A stretch of DNA of 64,000 nt from Natrinema sp. DC36 (GCF_020405225.1 NZ_CP084474.1:124001-188000); one strand, 5' to 3'. Counted from the first letter of the stretch, positions 42,809-51,780 are shown. A program made the numbers and translations. The notes: generated by a model from the sequence alone, not told the origin.

Positions 42809-44442
42809 TGACTGGGCTTCGGGATGATTTTCGAGATGGTTGGCGAATCGCACGTGTTGAAGTCCGGCGGAGTATCCGCTGGTACTTCCAGCAACCACGG
42901 GCAAAAATCAGCCTTGCACTGTTGTTACTCGTCTTCGGGTCCATATTCCTCTTCGGCGTTGTTCCTGCAGCGTATGCACTTGGGACGACCGTTCGGATCG
43001 AACACCAATTTCCGCTGCTGACGGCGCTTCGGCAGCAGATGACGGTCCTGATAGGAGGAGTAATAGTGTTATTCGCCTTCCGGACGATCGAACGCCTCGC
43101 GCACATCGACGGCGAAGACCTCATGCTGACGACGACTACTCCCCGGGCGGTCGTAGTCGGGCTGTTGACCGCAGAATCAATACGGCTCCTGCTCTGGCTT
43201 GGCCTCCCTACACTCCTGGTGGTGGCAGTATTCGCCATTGGTGCACAGACTCCAGTGATAGCTGTCACTGTCCCTCTTGGGATCGCACCAGTGCTTGCAT
43301 TTGCAGCAGTTACTGGATATTTTCTCGGGATCAGTACGCTGTATGGCGGCCGATATGTTCCCCTGTCCTCGTCGCTTAAGACGATTCTGTATCCGCTCGG
43401 CTTCGTAATAGTTATCGTCGGGTCACAGGTAGTGCCACGGCTGGCGTTCGACGGAGATCTCCCATTCTCGCTCGCGCCGATAGGACAAGCGCTACTGCAG
43501 TCACCCTTCGCTTCCTACGCAGATATCTTCCTTCTCGGCACCCCAGTTGCTCGACCACTTTCGCTCACTACTGTTGTGGTCCTCGGTGTACTCCTCGTGA
43601 GTATTCCAGCTGGATTCACCGTTTCTGGCCGTCTCGCAACGCGCTTCTGGACGACCAACACGAGCAATCGCATTACCTCATCGGACAACCCAGCCAAAGT
43701 GACACCGACGAATGTTCCACGCCCGTTTGCGTGGTGGGAGTCCGGACGTATCGCATGGCACTATCTCCGCTCGGGCCTGCGGTCACCACAGCAGTTTATC
43801 CATATGGCGTTTCTTCTGTTCGCATTCGCCCCAATTATCACATCACTCCTCGAGTCACCAGATTTAGTCTCTCTCTTCGCGCTTGGGGGCAGCATCATCT
43901 TTGGAGCGCTGCTCGCAGGCTCAGCGTTCGGGTTGAATCCTTTCGGTGACGAACAACGTGTACTTCCGTTGCTGTTACTGACTGCAACGCTCCCGAAGCA
44001 GTTTGTTCGTGGGCGGCTCGTCGCAGGGCTTACTCTGTGTCTCCCGTTTGCCATCGTCATCCCAGTCGTTATCGCAGTGCTTGGTCCCCAATCCATCATA
44101 GATACAACTGTGTTCATAATTGTGGGTCTCGTAATCGCTGTAGTCAGTGCGACATGGGCGATCGGACTCGGGACGATGTTTCCACGATACGAGTCAAGGA
44201 CAATGTACGGCGTTGAGACCGTAGTACCGTCGTTTCTCGTCCTCTTCGGCCACAATGCAGTGGTCGGTCTTCTTAGTCTTATCAGCCTCGTGCTGACGGG
44301 GATTCTCCTCAATCATAGAGGATCAGTTGGTGGACTAGTGCTAGGCGTAATCGGAGTTATCCTCCTCATCCTATTGGGAACGGCACTTGGTGCATATGTG
44401 TATGCCGTTCGCCAGTATCGGACCTATGCTCTCGAGAGATGA
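42808..44442 (+). CDS. ABC exporter membrane subunit, second system
   Basis: A 544-residue protein of about twelve or more helices, equal in length and outline to the permease at 25125. It starts at the ATG overlapping the previous stop codon. With the ATPase at 42062 it makes a paralogue of the 24.3-26.8 kb system. Confidence 0.88.
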   Translation: MTGLRDDFRDGWRIARVEVRRSIRWYFQQPRAKISLALLLLVFGSIFLFGVVPAAYALGTTVRIEHQFPLLTALRQQMTVLIGGVIVLFAFRTIERLAHIDGEDLMLTTTTPRAVVVGLLTAESIRLLLWLGLPTLLVVAVFAIGAQTPVIAVTVPLGIAPVLAFAAVTGYFLGISTLYGGRYVPLSSSLKTILYPLGFVIVIVGSQVVPRLAFDGDLPFSLAPIGQALLQSPFASYADIFLLGTPVARPLSLTTVVVLGVLLVSIPAGFTVSGRLATRFWTTNTSNRITSSDNPAKVTPTNVPRPFAWWESGRIAWHYLRSGLRSPQQFIHMAFLLFAFAPIITSLLESPDLVSLFALGGSIIFGALLAGSAFGLNPFGDEQRVLPLLLLTATLPKQFVRGRLVAGLTLCLPFAIVIPVVIAVLGPQSIIDTTVFIIVGLVIAVVSATWAIGLGTMFPRYESRTMYGVETVVPSFLVLFGHNAVVGLLSLISLVLTGILLNHRGSVGGLVLGVIGVILLILLGTALGAYVYAVRQYRTYALER

Positions 44443-44779
44443 TCTGATACGGTCTTGGATTACGTAAGGGAACTACCTTCCTCAAGCGAGAGTGTGTTTC
44501 CTCGCTGCATCATCCATCACGTCAATGAATTGGCATATAGTGCCGGATCAATCCCGTGACTGAAGTCATGGGCTTTCTCCCTGCATTCCTGTGAAATTTC
44601 TGGCCAAAAACAGGAGGCTCATGCGGCAGGGAGAAGGGGTCATAGAATAATTCACAAGGCCTTCTTTTTCGCCCCATTTGGACTGAACTATCCGTTCACT
44701 GTATGTGTGAATGGCTCGTCGGCAACAGAACGGTTATCTATCGAAGGAAACTATACACAGGAAAACAGTAATCTATCGT
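44443..44779. other. Hairpin-rich IS200/IS605-type debris
   Basis: No gene. CCCGTGACT/AGTCATGGG forms a hairpin at 44553-44572, and TTCTCCCTGC (44575-44584) pairs with GCAGGGAGAA (44626-44635). Such nested hairpins are typical of IS200/IS605-group ends. CCGTTCACTGTATGTGTG at about 44690 belongs to the dispersed repeat family. Confidence 0.55.
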
Positions 44780-45019
44780 ATGGATACCGAAGATCCCCTC
44801 ATACGTGCTGATGGGTGGTTCTGGCATCTATCCAACGTCATCCTTGGTCCCGCTGTCCTTCTTGCCACTGTTCTGTACGTCCCGCCGGGAACCCATTCAC
44901 TGAATCTGATTATAGCCGGTGTGGACCCGTTCTATCTCCTTGTTCCCCTCTCGCTACTATACACCTGCTGGTGTATACGTGACCTGTTGAGGTGGTATGA
45001 GGGAGACGTGGTGTTGTGA
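44780..45019 (+). CDS. Small two-helix membrane protein
   Basis: A 79-residue protein from the ATG at 44780. Helix 1 NVILGPAVLLATVLYV, helix 2 FYLLVPLSLLYTCWCI, then the acidic tail LLRWYEGDVVL. CTGCACTTACCG begins 17 bp after its stop. Unknown function. Confidence 0.65.
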   Translation: MDTEDPLIRADGWFWHLSNVILGPAVLLATVLYVPPGTHSLNLIIAGVDPFYLLVPLSLLYTCWCIRDLLRWYEGDVVL

Positions 45020-45390
45020 TTCGCCACTTCTATCATCTGCACTTACCGTTCGCGGGTAGTCATAGAGAAGGTGGTGAACTGTTCTATGACACCCTCGCAG
45101 GGAGAGTAAACGAGAACGTCGCTCCCTCGGGGAGTTCTTGGAGAAGCGTGTGCCAACTGGCGTTGAAGGGCATATAAGAGGGTTATTCAGCAGACGGACT
45201 AAACCATGCTCACAGAGGTAGCAGCGAGTGCACTACGGAATAGTGGATCGCTCGTAGAATGACTTGTCTGCAATCGAGCCGACTCTGTGCTCTCTCGGAG
45301 TAGTTGTGTTGGTGCAATCTGCTGCCCCACTATTTTGATTTAGGACCGGAAATACCAATAGTCTCCTGTGTATTTGTGCGGATACCGCTG
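45020..45390. other. Gap without a recognisable gene
   Basis: Apart from CTGCACTTACCG at 45037 nothing coding is seen over about 370 bp. The sequence just before 45391 looks like the original upstream region of the truncated Fic gene. Confidence 0.4.
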
Positions 45391-45507
45391 ATGGAGCGAG
45401 AGGACTTCGATGATACGGCACCCGGTGAAATCGTTCCCACGACGACCCCGAAGGGGACGTATTCGGCGTTCCGGCCTGACCCGCTTCCCCTCCTCAATCA
45501 GCACTGA
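45391..45507 (+). pseudogene. N-terminal fragment of a Fic-family gene
   Basis: A 38-residue frame: MEREDFDDTAPGEIVPTTTP, then KGTYSAFRPDPLPLL. The APGxxVPTTxPxGTYxAFxPDPLP pattern is the start of haloarchaeal Fic proteins, whose AMP-transferase domain would follow. Here it stops after 38 codons where insertion-sequence material begins, so the Fic domain has been removed. Confidence 0.65.
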
Positions 45508-45526
45508 GAGAGTGAACTACCCTACC

Positions 45527-46108
45527 CTATCGTTCGCCTGACGGCTCGCGCTTGAGGGGTTGGCTTCCTGCTTCCACGACGCGCTTTGCAGAGACGGACG
45601 TATCCACAGGGAGCGCAGTCTCCACAGGCGTTGATTCGGAGTGTCCCACTCCTACTTTCGTGATACCGCGAGAAAGGGTATTCCATGCAGCATTCGCGTC
45701 CCTATCCGCCGTGAAACCACAGGCGGGACAGGAGTGCTCGCGCACAACGGCTTATCGGTCGAAACGCCGCACGACGCGCATTCCTTCGTCGTTCCCGCCG
45801 GTTCGACGGCGACGAAGTGCGTCCCGTTCCACTCCCACTTGTATTCGAGTAGAGAGAGGAACGTTCGTCACGCGGCGGACGCCGTGTTTCGACTGTTCGA
45901 CGGAGATTCGAGCATTTCCTTCACGTTCAGGTCTTCGACCGCCACGAGGTCGTACTCCCGACGTAGTATGCCGAGAGCTTGTGAAGGAAGCCCTGACGCT
46001 TTCGTTACAGGTCGGCGTGGCACTCCGCGACCCGACGGCGTTGCTTCTCGTAGTTGGTTCGAGATGAAGGCCTTGTCAAGTTTGCCTTCGAAGGGTTTCA
46101 GGGGTTAT
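45527..46108 (-). pseudogene. TnpB (IS200/IS605-type) remnant
   Basis: The minus strand keeps the C-terminal half of a TnpB-like nuclease in several frames: VAVEDLNVKEML-like catalytic context near 45920, then NGTHFVAVEPAGT near 45810, and the zinc finger HSCPACGFTADRDANAAWN (45745-45650). Frameshifts separate the parts and the N-terminus is absent. The IS5-like element at 46117 inserted next to it. Confidence 0.75.
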
Positions 46109-46168
46109 GAATTTCTGGCTCTGTTGAAATCCTCAGAGAGTTACATGTTCGCCGTGTAATCCTACGAG

Positions 46169-46990
46169 ATGAAGGCCCTCCCGAAGTCGCAGATTCTCCG
46201 GTTTACTGAGAAGGCGATCCATCTGGCGCGTCGAGCGGTCTCTCGATACTCCTCGAAATTTTCCAAACACCGCTACACACTTCCTCAGCACGTTGTTCTG
46301 CTGTGTCTCAAAGTTCGAAAGAACACAACCTATCGTGGCCTGCTTGATGAGCTGATCGAGATGCCACGTATCCGTCGTGTTATCGGACTAGCTGAACTTC
46401 CTACGCCATCAACGCTCTGTAAGGCGTTCAATCGACTTGACATGGCTGTCTGGCGTGTCATGTTGACTCTCTCAGCGACGTTACTTCCGACGAGCGGCGT
46501 TGTTGGGATTGATGCGTCAGGGTTCGACCGCAGTCACGCTTCGAAACACTATACGAAACGCGCTGAACTCACGATTCAACAGCTCAAAGTGACACTACTG
46601 GTCGATGCGAAGGTGAATGCAATTCTCGATCTCCATGTGACGACGACACGAAAACACGATAGCCAGATCGCCCCGTCGTTGATCAAGCGCAATCCCGAGA
46701 GTATCGATATTCTGCTTGATGACAAAGGCTACGACGATCAGAAAATTAGACGACTTGCCCATCATCACGAGATTCGCCCACTGGTCAAGCATCGTGAGTT
46801 CACATCGCTCCACAAGGCATGGAACACTCGCTTAGACACTGATCTCTATGGCCAGCGGAGTCAGTCCGAGACCGTCAACTCGACACTCAAGCGAAAGTAC
46901 GGTGCGTTCGTCCGGTCACGACGCTGGTGGAAACAGTTTCGTGAACTCACTATCGCCTGTCTTACTCATAACGTAGATCGATCACTCTGA
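46169..46990 (+). CDS. IS5-like transposase, copy 2
   Basis: A 273-residue DDE transposase, starting 52 bp from the left tip. First Asp in VVGIDASGFDR, second in ILLDDKGYDDQK, with the conserved TVNSTLKRKYGAFVRSRRWW late block. It differs from copy 1 at about twenty positions, so the two are not a very recent duplication. Confidence 0.93.
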   Translation: MKALPKSQILRFTEKAIHLARRAVSRYSSKFSKHRYTLPQHVVLLCLKVRKNTTYRGLLDELIEMPRIRRVIGLAELPTPSTLCKAFNRLDMAVWRVMLTLSATLLPTSGVVGIDASGFDRSHASKHYTKRAELTIQQLKVTLLVDAKVNAILDLHVTTTRKHDSQIAPSLIKRNPESIDILLDDKGYDDQKIRRLAHHHEIRPLVKHREFTSLHKAWNTRLDTDLYGQRSQSETVNSTLKRKYGAFVRSRRWWKQFRELTIACLTHNVDRSL

Positions 46991-47008
46991 ACGGTCAATA
47001 CAAGAGAG

Positions 47009-47185
47009 CTATTCACTAACGATGTTCTCGATAATGGCGGTTCCTGCGACGTAGACAGGGAGCATGAACAGAATCATCAGAACAGGAATCACGATGAACA
47101 CAGGTGTATTCCCATCCCCTGTTTCGTAAACAAGCGCAGCTAACAGAAACGCAATCAGAGCTAGGAGCAATTCAGTGCGATCCAT
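47009..47185 (-). CDS. Passenger gene of the IS5-like element: 58-residue membrane protein
   Basis: From the ATG at 47185: MDRTELLLALIAFLLAALVY, then ETGDGNTPVF and helix 2 IVIPVLMILFMLPVYVAG. Two helices with a short acidic loop. It is on the strand opposite to the transposase and 18 bp from its end, within the target duplication. No family recognised. Passenger genes are rare in IS5-type elements. Confidence 0.65.
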   Translation of the reverse strand: MDRTELLLALIAFLLAALVYETGDGNTPVFIVIPVLMILFMLPVYVAGTAIIENIVSE

Positions 47186-47301
47186 ATCGGCACAACAGTA
47201 TCGAGCTGTGTTATGATTTCGGTGTGTACGCAGTTTTCGTGACCGGCTGTTTCAGACAAAAATGTGTCTGAAGAATAGGATTTCAACAGAGCCGAATTTC
47301 T

Positions 47302-47709
47302 CTATTGGGGAGATCCGGATCCAGCCTCAAGTGAGGTAACTGGTTCTTCGTAGTCTGTTTCTCCGCACCAGTAGCAGTTGTCTAGGCGGCAGTCACTCAT
47401 GGTTACTGCATCACAGTTCTGGCATTGATCCAGTTCTTCCTCGAGGCCTATATCCTCTTCTGGGATGACGGTGGTGATTGAGTCATTATCTGAGACAAGA
47501 AAGACAGCACTGGTTTCTTGGTTCCAGAGTTCTCGGTTGTAGCCTCCAGAGAGGTTGATTCGGACACTGTTATCGATGTGTTTCTTCTTTCGATCCTCAG
47601 AAAGTTGGATCCGCATAGTCCAGCGGAGTTTTACGTGTTCTGTGATTCGGTAATCCTTCCCGTTCTTGTTGATGTAGTTAATCGGTTTATCATCCTCTTG
47701 GTGACTCAA
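47302..47709 (-). CDS. Zinc-finger-containing hypothetical protein
   Basis: A 135-residue protein. The N-terminal half is basic with strands (INYINKNGKDYRITEHVKLR). The C-terminal half has CQNCDAVTMSDC and CYWCGE, likely one zinc site. The stop codon is the first codon after the 8-bp duplication of the adjacent IS5-like element, so the insertion just spared the gene. AGG/AGA and AT-ending codons are unusually frequent, pointing to foreign origin. Confidence 0.65.
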   Translation of the reverse strand: MSHQEDDKPINYINKNGKDYRITEHVKLRWTMRIQLSEDRKKKHIDNSVRINLSGGYNRELWNQETSAVFLVSDNDSITTVIPEEDIGLEEELDQCQNCDAVTMSDCRLDNCYWCGETDYEEPVTSLEAGSGSPQ

Positions 47710-47824
47710 GAAACTCTATAGTATAATTTTCAAAACCTGCTTTTAAAACTCATCTCCGAGGAGAGGCTCACCGGTAGAACCAAGAGGTTCTTCCACACTT
47801 TCTACTGGAAAGAGGTTCTCTCTG

Positions 47825-48241
47825 ATGGAAGTACCAGACCAACTACTGTGCCTGTTCAGCACCCAACTGAAGGAAGAGGACGGTAATTATATCATCGAAG
47901 TACCAGCTCGAGAGATTTCTAAAGGTCAAGTGGAACCTGGCCAAATCCATCGTGTAGCGGTAATCCAGACCCAGACCTCAAAGACGGAAGATCGATCTCA
48001 CCAGCAGAGCCGGGTACAAGATGAAAGCGAACCTAAGCCACCTGTTGAGGAAGGTGAGCAGCGAACTGTTGTCATCGAGGATCTCGGTGATCAAGGTGAT
48101 GGGATTACTCGGGTCGAACGTGGCTATGTTATCATCGTCCCAGGCACCGAACCAAGCGAACGGGTAACAATCAAAATCAAAAACATCCGTGACAACGTCG
48201 CCTTCGGAGAAGTCATTAAGCGGTACGACAACCACGAATAA
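47825..48241 (+). CDS. TRAM-domain protein
   Basis: A 138-residue protein with an N-terminal strand region (ISKGQVEPGQIHRVAVIQ), an acidic linker, and a C-terminal TRAM domain (about residues 78-135): VVIEDLGDQGDGITRVERGY, then VIIVPGTEPSERVTIKIKNI. TRAM is an OB-like RNA-binding fold; stand-alone archaeal TRAM proteins act as RNA chaperones. Confidence 0.88.
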   Translation: MEVPDQLLCLFSTQLKEEDGNYIIEVPAREISKGQVEPGQIHRVAVIQTQTSKTEDRSHQQSRVQDESEPKPPVEEGEQRTVVIEDLGDQGDGITRVERGYVIIVPGTEPSERVTIKIKNIRDNVAFGEVIKRYDNHE

Positions 48242-48273
48242 TCGTCATTCGAAAACGGTGGTCCTCTCGTCGA

Positions 48274-48942
48274 TTATTGACCCTGATTTCGGGCACCCTC
48301 CTCGTGAGGCTGGACGACCACGAATCCATCTGAGCCAGTAAACTCCATCTGTATTGCTTCCCCGGATGTCTGGCCGATTTCAAATGTCTTGTTTGCGGTG
48401 ACCGATGGCGAAAGGTTGGTGCTCCATGCAACGGTTGCATCCGGATCGGTGAAGACGGGTGGTGTCACCACCAATGGATCCCCGTGAGTCGAGATCGCTA
48501 TCTCGCCAGGGCCAGTGAGGGAGACGTTCGTCAGCCCGCCCGCGGGCACTCCCAAGAGACTGCCAATCGTGTTAATTTCGTAGTCGATGGTGGACTCAAA
48601 CGCAAGGACGTCGTTCCCATTGACCGAGATCGACTCATCCTCATCAAGTTCAAGGACCTGGATTTTCTTGCCCTGCTCAGCGATGTAGAGATGACCGCTT
48701 CCCTCGGCCTCCATGACCGGTGTCCCTTCACTGCTTACTGCATCTTTTACGAAACCGGTGATACCGCCTTCGGGCGACGACTTCCCCGTGAAGGTAACGT
48801 CGCCAGTATATGCGATCATTGAGCCGGCTTTGATCATCACCTCTCCATCAAGAGGGATGTCTAGAAGCCGCTTGTTTTCTTTCTGGAATCCCTCTCCTCC
48901 TTCCATCGGGGCATTAGATTTTGAAAACCCATCTAGTTTCAT
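48274..48942 (-). CDS. AIM24/TRAP-like family protein
   Basis: A 222-residue protein of the AIM24 family, a beta-rich fold with internal repeats. Landmarks: LDIPLDGEVMIKAGSMIAYT, GDVTFTGKSS, LYIAEQGKKIQVLELDEDES and the closing TGSDGFVVVQP. Cytosolic; role unknown in prokaryotes. The start at 48942 fits the family; an upstream ATG at 48978 is possible and has a TATA-like AAGTATAAC about 25 bp before it. Confidence 0.85.
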   Translation of the reverse strand: MKLDGFSKSNAPMEGGEGFQKENKRLLDIPLDGEVMIKAGSMIAYTGDVTFTGKSSPEGGITGFVKDAVSSEGTPVMEAEGSGHLYIAEQGKKIQVLELDEDESISVNGNDVLAFESTIDYEINTIGSLLGVPAGGLTNVSLTGPGEIAISTHGDPLVVTPPVFTDPDATVAWSTNLSPSVTANKTFEIGQTSGEAIQMEFTGSDGFVVVQPHEEGARNQGQ

Positions 48943-49140
48943 GGAAATAAAGGGTCGTTTTATGGACGACTCATGCATACTGTCAGCGGGTTATACTTGA
49001 AAGTAGGGTCCAGTAGATGGCGTGATTTCTTTCTTCAAAAATGCTCGCGAAACCCGCGGCAAGTATAGGAGGTGTACATATTGTTCTGTCAGATGATCTA
49101 CTCTCAGAAAAGCTTTATATGTAGAAACTCTAATAGTAGT

Positions 49141-49344
49141 ATGGCTACTGCTGAAACGACAGAACTGGGGAATCTCGCCTACCTAATACTCACGTTAATT
49201 GGTGCCGTGATGCTCGCAAACGGCGTCTATATGTTCATCGGTCCCGAGACGTATCTTGCAACAGCTATCGGATTTGTGGTCGGAGGGTGTGTTTTCTTTG
49301 CGTCAATGCTACTCTATTACCGAATCTACCTCCAAAATAACTGA
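49141..49344 (+). CDS. Small two-helix membrane protein
   Basis: A 67-residue protein from the ATG at 49141: helix 1 LAYLILTLIGAVMLANGVYM, helix 2 AIGFVVGGCVFFASMLLYY. A TTTATATG box lies about 25 bp upstream. CTGTAGTTACCG starts 11 bp behind its stop, followed at once by the inverse CTCAGTACAG. Function unknown. Confidence 0.65.
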   Translation: MATAETTELGNLAYLILTLIGAVMLANGVYMFIGPETYLATAIGFVVGGCVFFASMLLYYRIYLQNN

Positions 49345-49397
49345 TAAGTTCGCATCTGTAGTTACCGCTCAGTACAGAACGTGATTCCACCACTATT

Positions 49398-49598
49398 TCA
49401 ATACGCAAACACCGCTACGAACCCGAATATAACTAACATCACACCAACGAACCGCATGGACCAGACGCCTCCTTTCGTGGGGGTCGGGTCGCTAGCGTGA
49501 AAATTCCGTATTCGAGCTAAGGTCTCTGGAAATAACAGAAATGGGACGCCAAGAGCCGCTACAAGAAGACCAGCACCAAGACTTTCCAGAGACACCAT
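49398..49598 (-). CDS. DUF6199-like small membrane protein
   Basis: A 66-residue protein from the ATG at 49598 (MVSLESLGAGLLVAALGVPF). Two helices separated by LLFPETLARIRNFHASDPTP, a layout like the DUF6199 family of small membrane proteins. The frame is open further upstream without likely coding content. Function unknown. Confidence 0.6.
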   Translation of the reverse strand: MVSLESLGAGLLVAALGVPFLLFPETLARIRNFHASDPTPTKGGVWSMRFVGVMLVIFGFVAVFAY

Positions 49599-49738
49599 CT
49601 TGGGTCGGAATTTGGCATGGTTGGCCATAAACATTCTGACACCGTGTCGTGTTAGATTCGCGAACAGAGCAGCATCGTAAGTACTCACAGCCCCGAATCC
49701 CCGAAAGTTATTCCTTGACAGACACCTATCACCATAGT

Positions 49739-50131
49739 ATGAAAACGGTTCAGTCAAGCCAAATGGGGCAATTAATCTTCTTTGTATCGCTTGCTACAAT
49801 GGCTTTCCTCAGTGCAATACGTCTCATTCAGTATGACTCAGTTCCGTGGAAATTGGTCGCGGTATTTGCTATCGGAACTGCTCTACTCGTTGGACCTGTT
49901 TCATGGACTGCCCGGAATCGGCTTCCTGAGGAGCGCCGTGAGAATCTTGTTTATATCGCAGCTGCCATCGCACTACTCTGCGCTCCAGTCATACTTGGCC
50001 TTGGACTTATCTTTGATAACCTGATGCTTTTTATTGATGCTGGTGCACTCGGCAGTATCGTGGGCTTTGCAGTCGCATTACTTGTCGAGCAGCTAATTGT
50101 TCCTAAGCGGCTTCATGGGTCCGCTCAATAG
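49739..50131 (+). CDS. Four-helix membrane protein, unknown
   Basis: A 130-residue protein from the ATG at 49739 with helices near 9-27, 38-55, 70-92 and 96-120 (IDAGALGSIVGFAVALLVEQ). The loop SWTARNRLPEERRENLVY is basic. No family recognised. Confidence 0.65.
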   Translation: MKTVQSSQMGQLIFFVSLATMAFLSAIRLIQYDSVPWKLVAVFAIGTALLVGPVSWTARNRLPEERRENLVYIAAAIALLCAPVILGLGLIFDNLMLFIDAGALGSIVGFAVALLVEQLIVPKRLHGSAQ

Positions 50132-50282
50132 ACAGATGCAGTCCCCAAATCGGGCGTTTCAGCTCCGTATCTGATTCTGAATAAGAACTCGAATTACCAA
50201 CTGATAATTTCGTGACCGGGACACCCGAAGGTGTAACTGGTCAGATGGAGAGTAACAGAATCTCTATGAGCCAGTCTGCTCT

Positions 50283-50612
50283 TTACCGTTCAGGGACTCC
50301 GTAATCGACGTGAACGGTCGGCGTACTCGGTGACTCCGGTGCCTCCACACCATTCCAATCTACAAGGTGAATGTTTGCTAACTCACCAGAGAACCGGAAC
50401 CGCTGCACATTAGAATCAATTGAACCCTCTACTGCTGAATCCGTGACAATCGTAGCTTCCTCAAGTGGATTATCAGCCATCATTTCGATCTTATCAGCAA
50501 CTGCGATCTCAAAATTCGAGGGTACACCACGACCAACAATCGTTACAAGGTTCGGTAGTTGTCTATCATCTGCTGAACTGCTTTCGTTTTCTGCTTGAGT
50601 ATCGCGTGTCAT
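50283..50612 (-). CDS. Haloarchaeal hypothetical protein, beta-sandwich-like
   Basis: A 109-residue protein. After a disordered acidic head it reads LVTIVGRGVPSNFEIAVADK, then VEGSIDSNVQRFRFSGELAN and IHLVDWNGVEAPE. The EGxxxxxxxRFRFSGELxxxxLxDWNG pattern recurs in haloarchaeal proteins of unknown function. Monocistronic. Confidence 0.6.
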   Translation of the reverse strand: MTRDTQAENESSSADDRQLPNLVTIVGRGVPSNFEIAVADKIEMMADNPLEEATIVTDSAVEGSIDSNVQRFRFSGELANIHLVDWNGVEAPESPSTPTVHVDYGVPER

Positions 50613-50797
50613 ACCCCGACAACTCGAGTATCTCCGTATAAGCTTTCTTGTCGGAAAAACAGTAGGATGATGAGAAATTCTAGAATCCTAAAATGCGGAG
50701 ACAACAGAACGGATTTTGGAACCTTTTCTGTACTGTAAGACCCGGGAAAAGCATGTACAAGGGTGATAACAATTAGTCTGGTAAGTGGGAATGACGT

Positions 50798-51073
50798 ATG
50801 GACAATCTGACCGGCTTCCAACGCGATCTCCTGTACGTGATCGCTGGGAGTGACGAGCCCTCAGGCCAAGACGTGAAAGATGAGGTAGAGCAGTACTATA
50901 ACAGCGAAATTAACCATGGCCGGCTCTATCCTAACCTCGACACACTTGTCAACCAAGAGTTAGTCGAAAAAGGGCAGCTGGACCGGCGGACAAATTACTA
51001 CGCTATTACGGATGCTGGACAAGAGGAGATTGAGGACCGCCGTGAATGGGAAGAACAGTACATTGATCTCTAA
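50798..51073 (+). CDS. PadR-family transcription regulator, third copy
   Basis: A 91-residue PadR protein: MDNLTGFQRDLLYVIAGSDE, EINHGRLYPNLDTLVNQELV, DRRTNYYAITDAGQEEIEDR. It is a more distant relative of the two cassette copies (about 65 percent alike by eye). It is not accompanied by the 58-aa and zinc-finger genes. Confidence 0.92.
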   Translation: MDNLTGFQRDLLYVIAGSDEPSGQDVKDEVEQYYNSEINHGRLYPNLDTLVNQELVEKGQLDRRTNYYAITDAGQEEIEDRREWEEQYIDL

Positions 51074-51258
51074 GAACCTCTTGTCTTGTGAAGTGGCGAA
51101 TGACTCTATTTCACCCATCTGCCGTGATATAAAAATATCTCACCATTACACTTGTGAACATAACGTAGCGTATCCTGTCCGCTTGATGGTCATTGTGGGT
51201 GTGGTGATGACAGTGTAGAAATTCACCGCAATCATAATTTATACAGATAGGACTAAAG

Positions 51259-51525
51259 TTATCGACTGTGATTAAATGTTTCTCCCTGATCGTCATCCGG
51301 ATGTCGCGCGTCAAAGGGACCTATGAAGAGCGTTGACCGTGACAACGCTGCCAGCCGGAATACGTAGGAGATAAGCAGTACAAATGGAGTAAGTGCGATT
51401 GATACCGCTCCACTGACGAACAGAAGTTGCTTTTCAAAGCCAAATATCTGTCCGGGAAAGACAGATGGAGTGTAAATTTGAGCCGTGCAGTACGTGATGA
51501 GGATAGCTGGCAAGCCAGTATACAA
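51259..51525 (-). pseudogene. C-terminal fragment of the 303-residue membrane-protein family
   Basis: Reads YTGLPAILITYCTAQIYTPS, then a second helix ALTPFVLLISYVFRLAALSR and an acidic tail. It aligns with the last 70 residues of the protein at 28863-29774 (YVGVLAISLPVAL..., LIPLALLIAFVLRVATVAQN). The rest of the gene has been replaced by insertion-sequence debris upstream. Confidence 0.6.
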
Positions 51526-51529
51526 GAGT

Positions 51530-51780
51530 GCCTCGGAGGGATTGCACCTTCTCCGAGATCGTAAACCGTAGTACTGCCGAGACCATTTCGAATCTCAACA
51601 GCCTTCCCCAAGTTCGGAAGGTGCGACGGCAAGCATCGGGGGCCGTGGACGCCCCGACCGTGACCCACGACGCCGTTTGAGGCTATCAGACCGATGGTGT
51701 CGCGGGAGTATCCGACTAATCCACGGGAAGCCTCGGGGCTTGACCCCGAGGCGGTTCACTTGGAAATTCGTGCTAAGTAT
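51530..51780. mobile_element. IS200/IS605-type end with hairpin, remnant
   Basis: A 9-bp stem GCCTCGGGG/CCCCGAGGC lies at 51730-51752, followed by GGTTCAC, as at the right ends of haloarchaeal TnpB-only elements. No readable transposase or TnpB frame remains. It borders the truncated gene at 51259. Confidence 0.5.

Larger units (their letters stand above)
46117..47293. mobile_element. Intact IS5-like element with a passenger gene, 1177 bp
   Basis: Ends are GGCTCTGTTGAAATCCT and its exact inverse (17 bp). It is flanked by a perfect 8-bp duplication GAATTTCT (46109-46116 and 47294-47301). Inside are the transposase (46169-46990) and, facing it, a 58-residue membrane-protein gene (47009-47185). 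The clean duplication shows an original insertion event, so the passenger entered with the element. Confidence 0.9.
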
